A stretch of 64,000 bases of DNA, from contig NZ_JBHSGG010000002.1 in NCBI RefSeq assembly GCF_042654365.1, positions 124,001-188,000 of the forward strand, read 5' to 3'. Shown piece after piece: positions 52,271-62,577 of the stretch. A program made the translations under genes and the position numbers. This DNA is from Coralloluteibacterium thermophilum. GTDB lineage: Bacteria > Pseudomonadota > Gammaproteobacteria > Xanthomonadales > Xanthomonadaceae. The notes beneath the pieces are model-generated. The model ran no database searches. It saw only the letters and a program-made list of their open reading frames with translations, and was not told where the DNA came from. Within the stretch, counting starts at the first letter, position 1. Every line of letters starts with the position of its first letter.

Positions 52271-55054
52271 ATGTCCCAACTCGACAAGAGCTTCGATCCG
52301 CAGTCCTTCGAGACGCGCCTGTACGCGCAGTGGGAGACCTCCGGTGCGTTCGCGCCGCGGGGGGACGGGCCGGCGTACACGGTGCTGCTGCCGCCGCCCA
52401 ACGTCACCGGCACGCTGCACATGGGGCACGCCTTCCAGCACACGGTGATGGACGCGCTGGTGCGCTACCACCGCATGCGCGGCCGGGACACGCTGTGGCA
52501 GGTCGGGACCGACCACGCCGGCATCGCCACCGAGATGGTGGTCGGCCGCAACCTCGGCCGCGAGAACCTGACCCGCGACGACCTCGGCCGCGAGAAGTTC
52601 GTCGAGAAGGTCTGGGAGTGGAAGCAGCAGTCCGGCGACACCATCGAGCGCCAGATGCGGCGCCTGGGCGTGTCGGGCGACTGGTCGCGCAAGGTCTTCA
52701 CCATGGACCCGATGCCGTCGAAGGCGGTCGTCGAGGTCTTCGTGCGCCTGTACGAGGAGGGCCTGATCTACCGCGGCCAGCGCCTGGTCAACTGGGACCC
52801 GGTGCTGAAGACGGCCATCTCCGACCTTGAGGTGGTGAGCGAGGAGGAGAAGGGCTTCCTGTGGTCGATCCGCTACGACGTGGTCGACCCGCCGACGGGC
52901 GCGCCCGACCACCTCGTGGTCGCGACCACCCGGCCCGAGACCATGCTCGGCGACGTCGCCGTGGCCGTGCATCCCGAGGACGAGCGCTACGCCGCGCTCG
53001 TCGGCAGGCACCTGCGCCTGCCGCTGTCCGACCGCACCATCCCGGTGATCGCCGACGCCTACGTCGAGCGCGAGTTCGGCACCGGCTGCGTCAAGATCAC
53101 CCCGGCGCACGACTTCAACGACCACGCCATCGGCCAGCGCCACGGCCTGCCGTCGATCAACGTGTTCACGCCGACGGCCACGATCAACGACAACGCGCCC
53201 GAGGCCTACCGCGGCCTCGACCGCTACGCCGCGCGCAAGCAGGTGCTGGCCGACCTGGAGGCGGAGGGCCGCCTGGTCGAGACCAAACCGCACGTGCTGC
53301 AGGTGCCGCGCGGCGACCGCACCGGCCAGGTGATCGAGCCCTACCTCACCGACCAGTGGTTCGTGCGCATGGACACGCTCGGCGCGCGCGGGCTGGAGCT
53401 GGTCGAGTCGGGGAAGGTGAAGTTCGTCCCGGAGAACTGGATCAACACCTACCGCCACTGGATGGGCAACATCCAGGACTGGTGCATCAGCCGCCAGCTC
53501 TGGTGGGGCCACCGCATCCCGGCCTGGTACGACGAGGCCGGCCGGGTCTACGTCGGCCGCGACGAGGCCGAGGTGCGCGCGAAGCACGGGCTCGCCGCCG
53601 ACGTCGCGCTGCGCCAGGAGTCCGACGTGCTCGAGACCTGGTTCTCCTCCGCGCTGTGGCCCTTCTCGACGCTGGGCTGGCCGGACGAGGCCGCCATGGC
53701 CGAGCGCGGCTTCGATCGCTATCTGCCCTCGACGGTGCTGGTCACCGGCTTCGACATCATCTTCTTCTGGGTCGCCCGGATGATCATGATGACCGACCAC
53801 TTCACCGGGAAGGTCCCGTTCGAGACCGTCTACATCACCGGGCTGGTGCGCGACCGCGACGGACAGAAGATGTCCAAGTCCAAGGGCAACGTGCTCGACC
53901 CGATCGACCTCATCGACGGCATCAGCGCGGACGCCCTGGTCGCCAAGCGCACCGAGGGCCTGATGCAGCCGCAGATGGCCGCGAAGATCGAGAAGGCCAC
54001 GCGCAGGGAGTTCCCGGAGGGCATCCCGGCCTTCGGCGCCGACGCGCTGCGCATGACCTTCGCCTCGCTGGCCAGCCACGGCCGCGACATCAAGTTCGAC
54101 CTCGGCCGCGCCGAGGGCTTCAAGAACTTCTGCAACAAGCTGTGGAACGCGGCCCGCTTCGCGCTGATGCACAGCGAGGGCAAGCGCTTCTCCGGCGCGC
54201 CGACGCCGGCGACCGACGCGGAGCGCTGGATCCTGGCGCGCCTGGCCAAGGCCTCGGCAACCGCCGCCGAGCACGTGGCCGGCTACCGCTTCGACCTGTT
54301 CACCCAGACCGTCTACGACTTCACCTGGAACGAGCTCTGCGACTGGTTCGTCGAGCTGGCCAAGCCCGCCCTGCAGGGCGCGGACGCCGCCACCGCCGAC
54401 AGCACCCGCCACACCCTGCTGTACGTGCTGGAGGCGACGCTGCGCCTGCTGCACCCGCTCATCCCCTTCGTCACCGAGGAGATCTGGCTGCAGGTGGCGC
54501 CGAAGCTGGGCATCGAGGGCGACAGCGTCAGCCTGCGGCCCTACCCGCAGGCGGCGGACTTCGCGCAGGACGCGGCGGTCGAGGCCGACATCGAGTGGCT
54601 CAAGGCGGCGGTCACCGGCCTGCGCAAGGTCCGCAACGATCTCGGCGTGTCGCCGTCCCGGCCGCTGCCGCTGCTGTTCTCCGGCGGCGATGCCACCGAC
54701 CGCGCGCGCGCCGCGCGGTTCGCCGCCCAGCTCGGCTTCCTGGCGCGCACGGCGTCGCAGTCCTGGCTGGAGGCGGATGCCCCGGTGCCGGCGTCGGCGG
54801 CCGCCCTGGTCGGCGAGCTGAAGCTCCTGATCCCGCTGGAAGGCCTGATCGACCTCGACGCCGAGCGCGCGCGGCTGGGCAAGGAACTCGCGCGGGTCGA
54901 GGCCGAGATCGCCAAGTGCAACGCCAAGCTCGGCAGCGAGACCTTCGTCGGCAAGGCGCCCGCGGCAGTGGTCGAGCAGGAGCGCGCGCGCCTGGCCGAC
55001 TGGACCACGCAGGCCACGGGCCTGCGCGAGCAGCTGGCCCGCCTGGGCGGCTGA
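52271..55054 (+). CDS. valS: Valyl-tRNA synthetase
   Basis: 927 residues, class I. HMGH at 50-53 (PPPNVTGTLHMGHAF), editing domain (about 180-390), K533-MSKS, anticodon-binding domain and a C-terminal coiled coil (about 860-927, LEGLIDLDAERARLGKEL...). All parts are intact. Start ATG at 52271 (MSQLDKSFDPQSFE) rather than an upstream in-frame start that would translate the repeat element. Confidence 0.98.
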   Translation: MSQLDKSFDPQSFETRLYAQWETSGAFAPRGDGPAYTVLLPPPNVTGTLHMGHAFQHTVMDALVRYHRMRGRDTLWQVGTDHAGIATEMVVGRNLGRENLTRDDLGREKFVEKVWEWKQQSGDTIERQMRRLGVSGDWSRKVFTMDPMPSKAVVEVFVRLYEEGLIYRGQRLVNWDPVLKTAISDLEVVSEEEKGFLWSIRYDVVDPPTGAPDHLVVATTRPETMLGDVAVAVHPEDERYAALVGRHLRLPLSDRTIPVIADAYVEREFGTGCVKITPAHDFNDHAIGQRHGLPSINVFTPTATINDNAPEAYRGLDRYAARKQVLADLEAEGRLVETKPHVLQVPRGDRTGQVIEPYLTDQWFVRMDTLGARGLELVESGKVKFVPENWINTYRHWMGNIQDWCISRQLWWGHRIPAWYDEAGRVYVGRDEAEVRAKHGLAADVALRQESDVLETWFSSALWPFSTLGWPDEAAMAERGFDRYLPSTVLVTGFDIIFFWVARMIMMTDHFTGKVPFETVYITGLVRDRDGQKMSKSKGNVLDPIDLIDGISADALVAKRTEGLMQPQMAAKIEKATRREFPEGIPAFGADALRMTFASLASHGRDIKFDLGRAEGFKNFCNKLWNAARFALMHSEGKRFSGAPTPATDAERWILARLAKASATAAEHVAGYRFDLFTQTVYDFTWNELCDWFVELAKPALQGADAATADSTRHTLLYVLEATLRLLHPLIPFVTEEIWLQVAPKLGIEGDSVSLRPYPQAADFAQDAAVEADIEWLKAAVTGLRKVRNDLGVSPSRPLPLLFSGGDATDRARAARFAAQLGFLARTASQSWLEADAPVPASAAALVGELKLLIPLEGLIDLDAERARLGKELARVEAEIAKCNAKLGSETFVGKAPAAVVEQERARLADWTTQATGLREQLARLGG

Positions 55055-55082
55055 GCCGCCCGCTGGCGGGCCGCCCTGGCGG

Positions 55083-55800
55083 GTCGGGGCTGAAAGCCCC
55101 TCCTACAGCGCGGTGGGAGCGGCTTCAGCCGCGACGAGGCGGCGTTCCCCGTACCGAACCCGCGGTCGGGGCTGAAGCCCCTCCTACAGCGCGGTGGGAG
55201 CGGCTTCAGCCGCGACGAGGCGGTGTTCCCCGTACCGAACCCGCGGTCGGGGCTGAAGCCCCTCCTACAGCGCGGCGGGAGCGGCTTCAGCCGCGACGGG
55301 GCGGTGTTACCCGTACCGAACCCGCGCTCGGGGCTGAAGCCCCTCCTACAGCGCGGTGGGAGCGGCTTCAGCCGCGACGAGGCGGTGTTCCCCGTATCGA
55401 ACCCGCGGTCGGGGCTGAAGCCCCTCCTACAGCGCGGTGGGAGCGGCTTCAGCCGCGACGAGGCGATGCTCCCGTACCAACCCGCGGTCGAGGCTGAAGC
55501 CCCTCCTACAGCGCGGTGGGAGCGGCTTCAGCCGCGACAGGGCGGTGTTCCCCGTACCGAACCCGTGATCGGGGCTGAAGCCCCTCCTACAGCGCGGTGG
55601 GAGCGGCTTCAGCCGCGACGAGGCGGTGCTCTCGTACCAGCCCGGCGGTCGGGGCTGGAGCCCCTCCTACAGCGCGGCGGGAGCCCCTCCTACAGCGCAG
55701 TGGGAGCGGCTTCAGCCGCGACGAGGCGGTGTTCCCCGTACCGAACCCGCGGTCGGGGCTGAAGCCCCTCCTACAGCGCGGCGGGAGCCCCTCCTACAGG
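55083..55800. repeat. Tandem array of eight ~81-bp BIME-like REP pairs
   Basis: Unit starts (TCGGGG) at 55084, 55166, 55247, 55328, 55409, 55488, 55569, 55649 and, partial, 55753; spacing 79-82 bp except the last (104 bp, with an inserted copy of GGGAGCCCCTCCTACAG). Each unit is an inverted REP (GGGGCTGAAGCCCC core) then a direct REP (GCGGCTTCAGCCGC core) and a ~30-bp linker. Fills the 770-bp valS-clpB gap with no gene. Being close to 27 codons, it yields long but meaningless frames. Confidence 0.92.
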
Positions 55801-55824
55801 GGCGCCCTCCGATGTAGCCGCGCC

Positions 55825-58410
55825 TCACATTCTGGCGAAGGCCAGCGCGCCGCCGCTCGCAGTCACCCGCACGCCGTCGCCGCTGCCGAATTCGCCGGCG
55901 AGGATCTTCTGCGCCAGCGGGTTCTCCAGCTGCGACTGGATCGCACGCTTGAGCGGCCGCGCCCCGTAGACCGGGTCGAAGCCGACGTTGCCCAGCAGCT
56001 CCAGCGCGGCGTCGTCGATCTCGAAGCGGATCTGGCGCTCGGCCAGGCGCTTGGCCAAGTACTGGGTCTGGAAGCGCGCGATCTCGCGGATCTGGCTCTT
56101 GGCGAGGGGGTGGAAGACGACGATCTCGTCCAACCGGTTGATGAACTCGGGCCGGAAGTGCGCCTGCACCACCCCCATCACCGAGGCCTTCATCTGCATG
56201 TAGGCCGCCGGCGAGTCGTCCCCCGCCTGCTCCTGGATCAGCTGGCTGCCGAGGTTGGAGGTCATCACGATCACCGCGTTGCGGAAGTCGACCGTGCGCC
56301 CCTGCCCGTCGGTCAGGCGGCCGTCGTCCAGCACCTGCAGCAGGATGTTGAACACGTCCGGGTGCGCCTTCTCGACCTCGTCGAGCAGGATCACGCTGTA
56401 CGGCCGGCGGCGGACCGCCTCGGTGAGATAGCCGCCCTCCTCGTAGCCGACGTAGCCCGGGGGCGCGCCGATCAGCCGCGCCACGGAGTGCTTCTCCATG
56501 AACTCGGACATGTCGATGCGCACCATCGCCTCCTCGGTGTCGAAGAGGAAGCCGGCCAGCGCCTTGCACAGCTCGGTCTTGCCCACGCCGGTCGGGCCCA
56601 GGAACAGGAAGGAGCCGTTCGGCCGGTTCGGGTCGGAGAGCCCCGCGCGAGAACGCCGGATGGCGTCGGACACCGCCTTGACCGCCTCGTCCTGGCCCAC
56701 GACGCGCGCGTGCAGGGCGTCCTCCATCTTGAGCAGCTTTTCGCGCTCGCCTTCCAGCATCTTGGACACCGGGATGCCGGTCCAGCGCGAGACCACCTCG
56801 GCGATCTCCTCGGCGGTGACCCGGTCCTGCAGCAGCCTGAAGCCCGCGGTCTCCGCCTCCTGCGCGGCCTTGAGCTGCTTCTCGAGTTCCGGCAGCTGGC
56901 CGTACTGCAGCTCGCTCATGCGCGCGTAGTCCTGGCGGCGCTGCGCGGCCTCCAGCTCCAGGCGCACCTGCTCGATGCGCTCCTTGATCTTCGTGGCGCC
57001 CTGGAGGGTGGCCTTCTCCGCCTTCCAGATCTCCTCGAGGTCGTTGTACTCGCGCTCCAGCGTCTCGATCTCGCTCTCGAGATCGGCCAGGCGCTGCTTC
57101 GACTCCGCGTCCTTCTCCTTCTTGAGCGCCTCGCGCTGGATCTTGAGCTGGATCAGGCGGCGCTCCTTGCGGTCCATCTCCTCCGGCTTGGAGTCGATCT
57201 CCATGCGGATGCGGCTGGCCGCCTCGTCCATCAGGTCGATGGCCTTGTCGGGCAACTGGCGGTCGGCGATGTAGCGGTTCGACAGCGTGGCCGCGGCGAC
57301 GATGGCCGGGTCGGTGATCTCCACGCCGTGGTGCACCGCGTAGCGCTCCTTCAGCCCGCGCAGGATGGCGATGGTGTCCTCGACGCTGGGCTCGCCGACG
57401 AAGACCTTCTGGAAGCGCCGCTCCAGCGCGGCGTCCTTCTCGACGTACTTGCGGTACTCGTCGAGCGTGGTCGCGCCGATGCAGTGCAGTTCGCCGCGGG
57501 CCAGGGCAGGCTTGAGCATGTTGCCGGCGTCCATCGAGCCTTCCGCCTTGCCCGCGCCGACCATGGTGTGCAGCTCGTCGATGAACAGGATGACCTGGCC
57601 CTCCTGCTTGGCGAGGTCGTTGAGCACGCCCTTGAGCCGCTCCTCGAACTCGCCGCGGAACTTGGCGCCCGCGATCAGCGCGCCCATGTCGAGCGAGAGC
57701 ACGCGCTTGCCGCGCAGACCCTCCGGCACCTCGCCGTTGACGATGCGCTGGGCCAGGCCCTCGACGATGGCGGTCTTGCCGACACCGGGCTCGCCGATCA
57801 GCACGGGGTTGTTCTTGGTCCGCCGCTGCAGCACCTGGACGGTGCGGCGGATCTCCTCGTCGCGGCCGATGACCGGGTCGAGCTTGCCGGCCTCGGCGCG
57901 CGCGGTGAGGTCGACGGTGAACTTCTCCAGCGCCTGGCGCTGGTCCTCGGCGTTCTCCGACTGCACCTTCTCGCCGCCGCGCAGCTTGTCGATGGCGGCC
58001 TCGATCCGCGCGCGCTCGGCGCCCGCGGCCTTGAGCGCGCGCCCGGCGGCACCGGTGTCGTCGAGAGCGGCGAGCACGAACAGCTCGCTGGCGATGTAGG
58101 CGTCGCCGCGCTGCTGGGCCAGCTTGTCGGTGAGGTTGAGCAGGCGGGTCAGGTCGTTGGAGACGCTGAGGTTGCCCTCGTTGCCGGCGACCTTCGGGAG
58201 GCCGTCGAGCACCTCGCCGAGGCGCTCGCGCAGCGCCGGCACGTTGATCCCGGCCTGGGTCAGCAGCGGGCGCGTGGAGCCGCCCTGCTGGTCGATCAGC
58301 GCCACCAGCAGGTGCGCGGGCTCGATCATGTTGTGGTCGCGCCCGACCGCCAGCGACTGCGCATCGGCGATCGCCTGCTGGAAGCGCGAGGTGAGCTTGT
58401 CCATCCGCAT
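55825..58410 (-). CDS. clpB: ClpB disaggregase
   Basis: 861 residues, AAA+ hexamer that rescues aggregated proteins with DnaK. Domains: Clp-N repeats (1-145), NBD1 with Walker A G207-EPGVGKT, the long coiled-coil M domain (about 405-525), NBD2 with GPTGVGKTELCKAL near 605, and the C-terminal D2-small domain. Start ATG at 58408-58410, GAGGAT upstream, a heat-shock-like promoter 60-90 bp before it. Convergent with valS across the REP array. Confidence 0.98.
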   Translation of the reverse strand: MRMDKLTSRFQQAIADAQSLAVGRDHNMIEPAHLLVALIDQQGGSTRPLLTQAGINVPALRERLGEVLDGLPKVAGNEGNLSVSNDLTRLLNLTDKLAQQRGDAYIASELFVLAALDDTGAAGRALKAAGAERARIEAAIDKLRGGEKVQSENAEDQRQALEKFTVDLTARAEAGKLDPVIGRDEEIRRTVQVLQRRTKNNPVLIGEPGVGKTAIVEGLAQRIVNGEVPEGLRGKRVLSLDMGALIAGAKFRGEFEERLKGVLNDLAKQEGQVILFIDELHTMVGAGKAEGSMDAGNMLKPALARGELHCIGATTLDEYRKYVEKDAALERRFQKVFVGEPSVEDTIAILRGLKERYAVHHGVEITDPAIVAAATLSNRYIADRQLPDKAIDLMDEAASRIRMEIDSKPEEMDRKERRLIQLKIQREALKKEKDAESKQRLADLESEIETLEREYNDLEEIWKAEKATLQGATKIKERIEQVRLELEAAQRRQDYARMSELQYGQLPELEKQLKAAQEAETAGFRLLQDRVTAEEIAEVVSRWTGIPVSKMLEGEREKLLKMEDALHARVVGQDEAVKAVSDAIRRSRAGLSDPNRPNGSFLFLGPTGVGKTELCKALAGFLFDTEEAMVRIDMSEFMEKHSVARLIGAPPGYVGYEEGGYLTEAVRRRPYSVILLDEVEKAHPDVFNILLQVLDDGRLTDGQGRTVDFRNAVIVMTSNLGSQLIQEQAGDDSPAAYMQMKASVMGVVQAHFRPEFINRLDEIVVFHPLAKSQIREIARFQTQYLAKRLAERQIRFEIDDAALELLGNVGFDPVYGARPLKRAIQSQLENPLAQKILAGEFGSGDGVRVTASGGALAFARM

Positions 58411-58471
58411 CGGAAGATCCTCGTGTGGGAGGCGGCATCCGACACAACACTGCGGCGCCGCGATGCCCGTC

Positions 58472-58500
58472 AGATGCGGGGCCGACGGCGGGGATTCAAG
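58472..58500 (-). promoter_or_regulatory. Sigma-32-like heat-shock promoter of clpB
   Basis: On the minus strand CTTGAA (58495-58500) is followed after 13 nt by CCCCGCATCT (58472-58481), close to the sigma-32 consensus CTTGAA...CCCCAT.T apart from two extra bases in the -10 region. It would give a ~55-nt leader for clpB, a gene known to be under sigma-32 in proteobacteria. Confidence 0.55.
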
Positions 58501-58597
58501 CGCCCGCGGGCGCAGCGGTGCCGTCGCGCCCGGCTACGCGCGCCATCCAGGAGCGCCGCCACCCCGCGCACACCCCGCGCCTGCGACACTGGCGCGC

Positions 58598-59335
58598 ATG
58601 TCCACCGTCCTGCTGCCCCCGCCTCCCGCGCCCGCCGCCGACTGGGCGCTGTTTCTCGACGTCGACGGCTGCCTGCTCGAATTCGCCCCGACGCCGGACG
58701 CGGTGATCGTGCCGCCCGGCCTGCCGGGAACGCTGACCGCGCTGCAGCGCCGGCTCGACGGCGCGCTGGCCCTGGTCAGCGGGCGCTCGCTGGCCGCCCT
58801 CGACCGCATCTTCGAGCCGTTGCGGCTGACCGCCGCCGGGCTGCACGGCCTGGAGCGGCGCGCCTGGGCGGGCGAGGTGCATGCCCCGCGCCGTCCCGCG
58901 GCCTTCGACGACGTGCTGGACGACGCCCATGCGCTGGCGCGCCGGCATCCGGGCGTCGTGGTCGAGGACAAGGGCGTCAACCTCGGCCTGCACTGGCGCC
59001 TGGCGCCGGAAGCCGCGGGCGCGGTAGCGGCCTTCGCCGAAGCGGCCCTGCTGCGCCTGCCCGGCTACCGGCTGCAGCCGGGCGACCACGTCGTCGAGCT
59101 GCGGCCGGAAGGCGCGCACAAGGGCACGGCCATCGCCGCCTTCCTAGCCGAGCCGCCCTTCGCCGGGCGCGTGCCCGTGTTCGCCGGGGACGACCGCACC
59201 GACGAATACGGCTTCGAGGTGGTCAACGCGCACGGGGGCATCAGCATCCTCGTCGGCGACCGCCCCGACACCGCCGCGCGCCATGCGCTGGCCGATCCCG
59301 CCGCGGTGCGCCGGTGGCTCGCCAGCGGGGGCTGA
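58598..59335 (+). CDS. otsB: Trehalose-6-phosphate phosphatase
   Basis: 245 residues, HAD-type. D21/D23 of motif I (LFLDVDGCLLEF; the usual Thr of DGT is Cys here), SGRSLA, KGVNLGLHWR, KGTAIAAFL and GDDRTDEYGF are all present. It removes phosphate from trehalose 6-phosphate made by OtsA, encoded 90 bp downstream on the same strand: the classic osmoprotectant pair. ATG at 58598; divergent from clpB with a shared 187-bp regulatory gap. Confidence 0.94.
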   Translation: MSTVLLPPPPAPAADWALFLDVDGCLLEFAPTPDAVIVPPGLPGTLTALQRRLDGALALVSGRSLAALDRIFEPLRLTAAGLHGLERRAWAGEVHAPRRPAAFDDVLDDAHALARRHPGVVVEDKGVNLGLHWRLAPEAAGAVAAFAEAALLRLPGYRLQPGDHVVELRPEGAHKGTAIAAFLAEPPFAGRVPVFAGDDRTDEYGFEVVNAHGGISILVGDRPDTAARHALADPAAVRRWLASGG

Positions 59336-59425
59336 GCGCCGGAAGAGGCGGCGGCGTCCACGCGGCCGTCGCGCGCGGATGTGAATAGTGGCCCGTCACA
59401 TCCACTTCGCACCGCCTGCACATCC

Positions 59426-60799
<1,374 letters not shown>

Positions 60800-60800
60800 C

Positions 60801-60948
60801 GGGAATCGGGAATCGGGAATCGGGAATCGGGAATCGGGAATCGGGAATCGGGAAAGGGTAGGTCCGGAGGCGCCGCATGTAGCGCGCGCGGCCCCACGGC
60901 GACGACTACCTCCAGTTCCCTCTTCCCGATTCCCTGTTCCCGCTCCTC
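60801..60948. repeat. Paired G-heptad/C-heptad element 7 (GGGAATC)
   Basis: Left arm: seven perfect GGGAATC units (60801-60849) then GGGAAAG. Right arm 60915-60948: CCCTCTT, CCCGATT, CCCTGTT, CCCGC. Unique centre of about 58 bp. It begins two bases after the otsA stop and ends at the gloA stop, between convergent genes. GGGAATC is the exact GGGNATC-type repeat reported as enriched in Xanthomonas and able to form G-quadruplexes. Confidence 0.92.
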
Positions 60949-60949
60949 C

Positions 60950-61468
60950 TCACGCCACCTTCGTCAACTGGATGATCTCCACCCAGTACCCGTCCGGGTC
61001 CTTGATGAAGGCGATGGACTTCATGCGGCCGTCGGTGAGGCGCTTCTGGAAGGGAACGCCGAGTTCCTCGAAGCGGGCGCAGGCGGCGTGGATGTCGGGC
61101 ACCGCGATGGCCAGGTGGCCGAAGCCGCGGGGCTCGCTGTTGCCGTCGTGGTAGACGGTGCCGTCGGTCTCGCTGCCGTGGTTGTGGGTGAGTTCGAGCA
61201 CGCTCTTCTGGCGCGCCAGCCAGTCGCGGCGTTCGGCCGGGTCCTCGGGGATGGTCTCGCCCTCGTCGAGAATGGCGAGGAAGTAGAGGCTGAACTTCGC
61301 CTCCTCGAAATGGCGCTCGTCCACCAGGCTGAAGCCGAGCACGCGGGTGTAGAAGTCCAGCGAGGCGCGGATGTCGGCGACGCGCAGCATCACGTGGTTG
61401 AAGACGAAGCCCTGGGTCGCGGGCTCGCGGGTCGGGTGGACGCCCGGGGGCGTGGCGATGTGCGGCAT
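60950..61468 (-). CDS. gloA: Lactoylglutathione lyase (glyoxalase I)
   Basis: 172 residues. Isomerises the methylglyoxal-glutathione hemithioacetal to S-lactoylglutathione. Metal ligands H25 (FNHVMLRV), E92 (SVLELTHNHG), H118 (GFGHLAIAV) and E164 (YWVEIIQ) are all present, and the 20-residue N-terminal arm and KSVLELT...SEPRGFGH insertion fit the eukaryote-like, Zn-type length class seen in Xanthomonas/Pseudomonas. AGGAG before the ATG at 61466-61468. No glyoxalase II nearby. Confidence 0.95.
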   Translation of the reverse strand: MPHIATPPGVHPTREPATQGFVFNHVMLRVADIRASLDFYTRVLGFSLVDERHFEEAKFSLYFLAILDEGETIPEDPAERRDWLARQKSVLELTHNHGSETDGTVYHDGNSEPRGFGHLAIAVPDIHAACARFEELGVPFQKRLTDGRMKSIAFIKDPDGYWVEIIQLTKVA

Positions 61469-61589
61469 GACGGCTCCTGGTTGCGGGAAAACTCCGCCAG
61501 AGGTGGGGCGCCGCCCGCGGATTCCAAGCGCATAGCCTGCCGGCACGTCGAGGTGAGTGCCAGGCGCCTGGAGTGCGGCCGAGACAAGA

Positions 61590-61667
61590 TGTGGGAGCGG
61601 CTTCAGCCGCGACCGGTCCGCGACGGCAGGACCCGCTTCATCGGTCGCGGCTGAAGCCGCTCCCACA
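61590..61667. repeat. Perfect 25-bp inverted REP pair
   Basis: Two copies of the REP sequence (core GAGCGGCTTCAGCCGCGA) face each other as exact 25-bp inverted repeats around a 28-bp spacer, in the gap between pgeF and gloA. Same REP family as in the 55-kb array, here in the opposite arrangement (direct first, inverted second). Confidence 0.88.
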
Positions 61668-61720
61668 GAGCCTGGCCGCACCGCTGACTGCCCACGCGTC
61701 CCATCTCGACGTGGGTGACC

Positions 61721-62473
61721 TCAGGCCTCGCGCCAGATCAGGGTCGCCATGCGCCCGCTGCGCCCGTCGCGCCGGTGCGAGAAGAAGCGGCCCGGGTCGC
61801 CGATGGTGGACAGCCCGCCCCCGTGGACGCGGTGCAGCCCGGCCGCGGCGAGCCGGCGCCGCGCGAGCCGGTCGAGATCGCACAGCCAGTGTCCGGGGCG
61901 GGTCGGCACGAAGGCGTCCGCGGCACCGGGATCCACCTCCACGAAGGCCGCCCGCACGTCCGCGCCGACCTCGTAGTGGGCGGCGCCGGCGCTGGGGCCG
62001 AGCCAGGCCATCAGGCGCTGCGGCGGCGTGTCCATGCGCGCCAGCGTGCTTTCGAGGATGCCGTGCGCGAGGCCGCGCCAGCCGGCATGCGCCGCGCCGA
62101 CCTCGCTGCCGTCCTCGGCGCAGAACAGCACCGGCAGGCAATCCGCGGTGAGGATCGCCAGCACGACGCCGGGCACGGAGGTGACGGTGGCGTCCACCTC
62201 CGGCGCGTCCAGCAGCGGCGCCTCCACCCGCAGAGCGTCGACGCCGTGCACCTGGCGCAGCCAGCTCGGCTCCGACGGCAGCCCCAGCAGCCCCGCGAGC
62301 TGCGCGCGGTTGGCCTCGATGCTCTCGGAGAAGTCGCCGTCCGGCGCGTAGCGGCCGCCGAGGTTGAAGGTGTCGAACGGCGCCGCGCTGCACCCCGCCC
62401 CGTAGCGCAGCGTCGTGAAGGCATGCACGCCCGGCGGCGCGGGCCAGTCGGCGGGGAGAAGGGCGGACTTCAT
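61721..62473 (-). CDS. pgeF: Purine nucleoside phosphorylase / laccase-domain protein PgeF
   Basis: 250 residues of the YfiH/PgeF (LACC1-like) family, once called polyphenol oxidase. Zinc-site residues H76 (RQVHG), C112 (TADCLPVLF) and H129 (AAHAGWRGL) are intact. E. coli PgeF corrects mis-incorporated amino acids in peptidoglycan precursors; relatives are purine phosphorylases. The ATG is at 62471-62473; upstream in-frame residues are not family-like. Downstream of rluD, as in E. coli. Confidence 0.94.
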   Translation of the reverse strand: MKSALLPADWPAPPGVHAFTTLRYGAGCSAAPFDTFNLGGRYAPDGDFSESIEANRAQLAGLLGLPSEPSWLRQVHGVDALRVEAPLLDAPEVDATVTSVPGVVLAILTADCLPVLFCAEDGSEVGAAHAGWRGLAHGILESTLARMDTPPQRLMAWLGPSAGAAHYEVGADVRAAFVEVDPGAADAFVPTRPGHWLCDLDRLARRRLAAAGLHRVHGGGLSTIGDPGRFFSHRRDGRSGRMATLIWREA

Positions 62474-62480
62474 CGAGAAG

Positions 62481-62577
62481 TGCGGATGAGGAACGGAGGA
62501 ATGAGAGAGATGAGGAGCGCACAACGGGGATCAAGGGCGCACGATGACCGCTCCTCTCCCGCTCGCTCCCTCTTCAC
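62481..62577. repeat. Degenerate G-/C-rich palindromic element 8
   Basis: Left arm (62481-62519) GATGAGGAACGGAGGAATGA-like purine-rich, right arm (62549-62577) CGCTCCTCTCCCGCTCGC-like pyrimidine-rich. It fills the rluD-pgeF gap and looks like a worn copy of the paired heptad elements, with GG rather than GGG runs. Confidence 0.45.

Noticed and set aside
55223..55762. Protein with repeats such as SGLKPLLQRGGSGFSRD
   Set aside because: It is the translation of the 81-bp REP-pair array, whose period is near a multiple of three; no start signal, no family, and equally open in other frames.
55083..55800. CRISPR array
   Set aside because: Repeats are contiguous, palindromic REP pairs with no unique spacers of constant length and no cas genes.
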